The notes beneath the pieces were generated by a model. That model had not been told where the DNA came from and made no database searches. It saw nothing but the letters and a program-made list of their open reading frames with translations. A DNA stretch of 14,480 nucleotides from JAJXSS01 sp964547135. GTDB taxonomy: Bacteria > Planctomycetota > Phycisphaerae > Phycisphaerales > Phycisphaeraceae. Shown piece after piece: positions 13,155 through 14,480 of this stretch (its first letter is position 1; every line of letters starts with the position of its first letter). The position numbers and the translations under genes were made by a program. The DNA lies in contig CAZJMK010000076.1 in assembly GCA_964547135.1 (NCBI GenBank), positions 1-14,480 of the forward strand. The letters are read 5' to 3'.

Positions 13155-14339
13155 ATGCAAACCAGTGACGACATCACGACGCAGCAGCGCCGGGCGGAAG
13201 GGGAATTTCTGCCCTTTGGCGAACCGATCAACGGACAGGCACTCGAAGTGGTGCAGACGTTTGGTTTTTATGAAGCCGAGTACGCGATGCTGCGCAAGGG
13301 CGTGGGCATCATGGACCAGCCCTGGCGCGGCTTGCTGCGTTTGACGGGCAGTGATGTGAAAGATTTTCTGCATCGGCTGATGACGCAGGACATACGCAGC
13401 ATGAAGGGCGGCGACAGTCGGCGATCCTTTTTACTCAATGAAAAAGGGCGCATCGTGGCGGACCTTTGGGTTCACCATGGCGACATCGACACCTGGCTGG
13501 AAACCGATCGCATGGACCTTGCCGCGGTGAAGTCGGCGTTGGAAGGCAAACTGTTTACGGAAGATGTCAGCATCACGGACATCAGCGGGCAATGGGTGAA
13601 CATCGCATTGCATGGGCCGGCCTCGTGGCAATTGTTGTGTGAAGCGATCAGGGGCGACAAGCCTGCGCTGTTGGAAAAACCGGGTACACATCATGTGGTG
13701 TCGATCGGTGCAGCGCATGTCAGCGTTTATCAACACGATCAGGTGGGGGCGTTGGGGCTGCAATTGTGGGTGCCCACGGAACACGCAGGTGATGTGTATC
13801 AGCGCTTGACACAAATCGTCGGGGGCATTGCGCCGGAATTTGTCAACCCGAATGACCCAACGCAGCATGACCCGCGACCGACGATTATGGGGCGGGGCGT
13901 GGGCTGGTTGGCGTACAACACAGCTCGCATCGAAGCGGGGCAGCCGATGTTTCATGTGGACTTTGGTCCCGATTGTTTGCCCCATGAAACCGGGTTGCTG
14001 AAGGTGACCATCAGTTTCACCAAAGGCTGCTATGTCGGACAGGAAATTGTCGCGCGGATGGAAAACCTGGGGCAGCCCAAACGGGTGATTGCGGGGTTTG
14101 TATGTGATGATGATCGGTTGCCCCTGGCGGGTAGTGCGGTGCATGAAGTGGTGAAGTTGCCGGACGGCGACAAGGTGACGCCGGGGGACGTGATCGGCGG
14201 GGTGACCAGTTCAACCGTGTCGCCGATGCTGGGTAACGTGGCGGTCGGGTTGATGATGATGAAACAGGGTCGTCATGAAAAAGGCACGCAGGTGCTGATG
14301 CCGGCGGAAGGCACCTGGTCAGTGGCGACGATCCGGTGA
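13155..14339 (+). CDS. ygfZ: YgfZ/GcvT-like folate-binding protein
   Basis: A 394-residue member of the aminomethyltransferase (GcvT) fold superfamily. The C292 motif KGCYVGQE (290-297), followed by ARMENLGQPKR, is the signature of YgfZ (COG0354), which uses folate to help maintain certain Fe-S enzymes such as MiaB; in GcvT proper this motif is absent. The N-terminal part (FGFYEAEYAMLRKGVGIMDQ, 36-55, and LRLTGSDVKDFLHRLMTQDI, 61-80) is GcvT-like, as is GWLAYNTARIEAGQP around residues 253-267. E. coli YgfZ is 326 residues, so this version is longer, mainly N-terminal. No gcvH or gcvP lies nearby, which further argues against a glycine-cleavage role. The ATG at 13155 follows TACAAT by 7 nt and has no Shine-Dalgarno. 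It is 1.5 kb from acnA, an Fe-S enzyme, but on the other strand. Confidence 0.85.
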   Translation: MQTSDDITTQQRRAEGEFLPFGEPINGQALEVVQTFGFYEAEYAMLRKGVGIMDQPWRGLLRLTGSDVKDFLHRLMTQDIRSMKGGDSRRSFLLNEKGRIVADLWVHHGDIDTWLETDRMDLAAVKSALEGKLFTEDVSITDISGQWVNIALHGPASWQLLCEAIRGDKPALLEKPGTHHVVSIGAAHVSVYQHDQVGALGLQLWVPTEHAGDVYQRLTQIVGGIAPEFVNPNDPTQHDPRPTIMGRGVGWLAYNTARIEAGQPMFHVDFGPDCLPHETGLLKVTISFTKGCYVGQEIVARMENLGQPKRVIAGFVCDDDRLPLAGSAVHEVVKLPDGDKVTPGDVIGGVTSSTVSPMLGNVAVGLMMMKQGRHEKGTQVLMPAEGTWSVATIR

Positions 14340-14345
14340 AGGAAG

Positions 14346-14399
14346 AAGTGGTCGAGTGAAATAGCAAGCCAAGAACGAGGCTGGCAAGCCGAGGGCTTG
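14346..14399 (+). repeat. Dispersed words and small hairpin after ygfZ
   Basis: AAGTGGTCGAGTG (14346-14358) is an exact copy of 1663-1675 and starts 6 nt after the stop codon. GCAAGCCAAGAACG (14364-14377) belongs to the family of 12863-12879. CAAGCC-GAG-GGCTTG (14385-14399) is a 6-bp hairpin without a T-run. Confidence 0.6.
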
Positions 14400-14427
14400 G
14401 GTATTCTGAATGGTTCATCGGTGAGTC

Positions 14428-14480
14428 GGTTAATTGGTTAATTGGTTAATTGGTTAATTGGTTAATTGGTTAATTGGTTA
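14428..14480. repeat. 8-bp tandem array (GGTTAATT) running off the window
   Basis: Six perfect GGTTAATT units (14428-14475) and a partial seventh reach the window edge; the true length is unknown. The perfection of all six copies suggests recent expansion. Confidence 0.92.

Noticed and set aside
13155..14339. Glycine cleavage T protein (gcvT)
   Set aside because: The KGCYVGQE motif is specific to YgfZ-type proteins and no gcvH or gcvP is nearby.
14428..14480. CRISPR array or telomere-like repeat
   Set aside because: The 8-bp units are contiguous with no spacers, and no cas gene is present; it is a simple tandem repeat.

Overview
The window looks like chromosomal DNA of a Gram-negative, lipid-A-making bacterium, most likely a planctomycete (Phycisphaerae-like). 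The reasons are a fused LpxC-FabZ protein, a divergent RNase HII-like protein with a GYG instead of a GRG motif, a YgfZ-type protein, and intergenic regions unusually rich in short tandem and inverted repeats. The taxonomic call is inference: there is no rRNA or other marker gene here. No phage genes, transposase, CRISPR array, tRNA or rRNA were seen.

Layout from left to right: xylulokinase xylB (+); a convergent repeat-rich gap; lpxC-fabZ (-) and lpxD (-), two early lipid A steps plus a fatty-acid dehydratase, separated by about 200 bp that holds inverted CACAGAG arrays; a divergent promoter region; a YfcA-like TSUP permease (+); a 418-bp gene-free stretch packed with repeats; a CPBP-family membrane protease (+); purK (-); then a minus-strand cluster read from right to left as acnA, a zeta-toxin-like kinase and a 64-residue partner, tightly coupled. 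Beyond a divergent intergenic region come the RNase HII-like gene (+), a 334-bp repeat region containing a 136-bp element with perfect 27-bp inverted ends, a ygfZ-like gene (+), and an 8-bp tandem array running off the window edge.

Most genes are housekeeping functions and do not form one pathway. The coherent groups are lpxC-fabZ/lpxD (lipid A and acyl supply) and acnA-zeta-partner (a possible toxin-antitoxin pair translated behind aconitase). YgfZ proteins assist Fe-S enzymes and aconitase is one, but the two genes are 1.5 kb apart on opposite strands.

The strongest unexplained signals are: (1) the RNase HII-like protein, with all four acidic residues kept but an altered substrate-sensing loop and a long insert; (2) unrelated 7-8-bp tandem arrays in nearly every intergenic gap, several as inverted pairs; (3) the 27-bp-TIR, three-hairpin element and its decayed relatives; (4) a 13-mer, AAGTGGYCGAGTG, seen four times exactly and once partially, at gene ends and promoters; and (5) several genes with a -10-like hexamer only 6-10 nt before the start codon and no Shine-Dalgarno, suggesting leaderless mRNAs.
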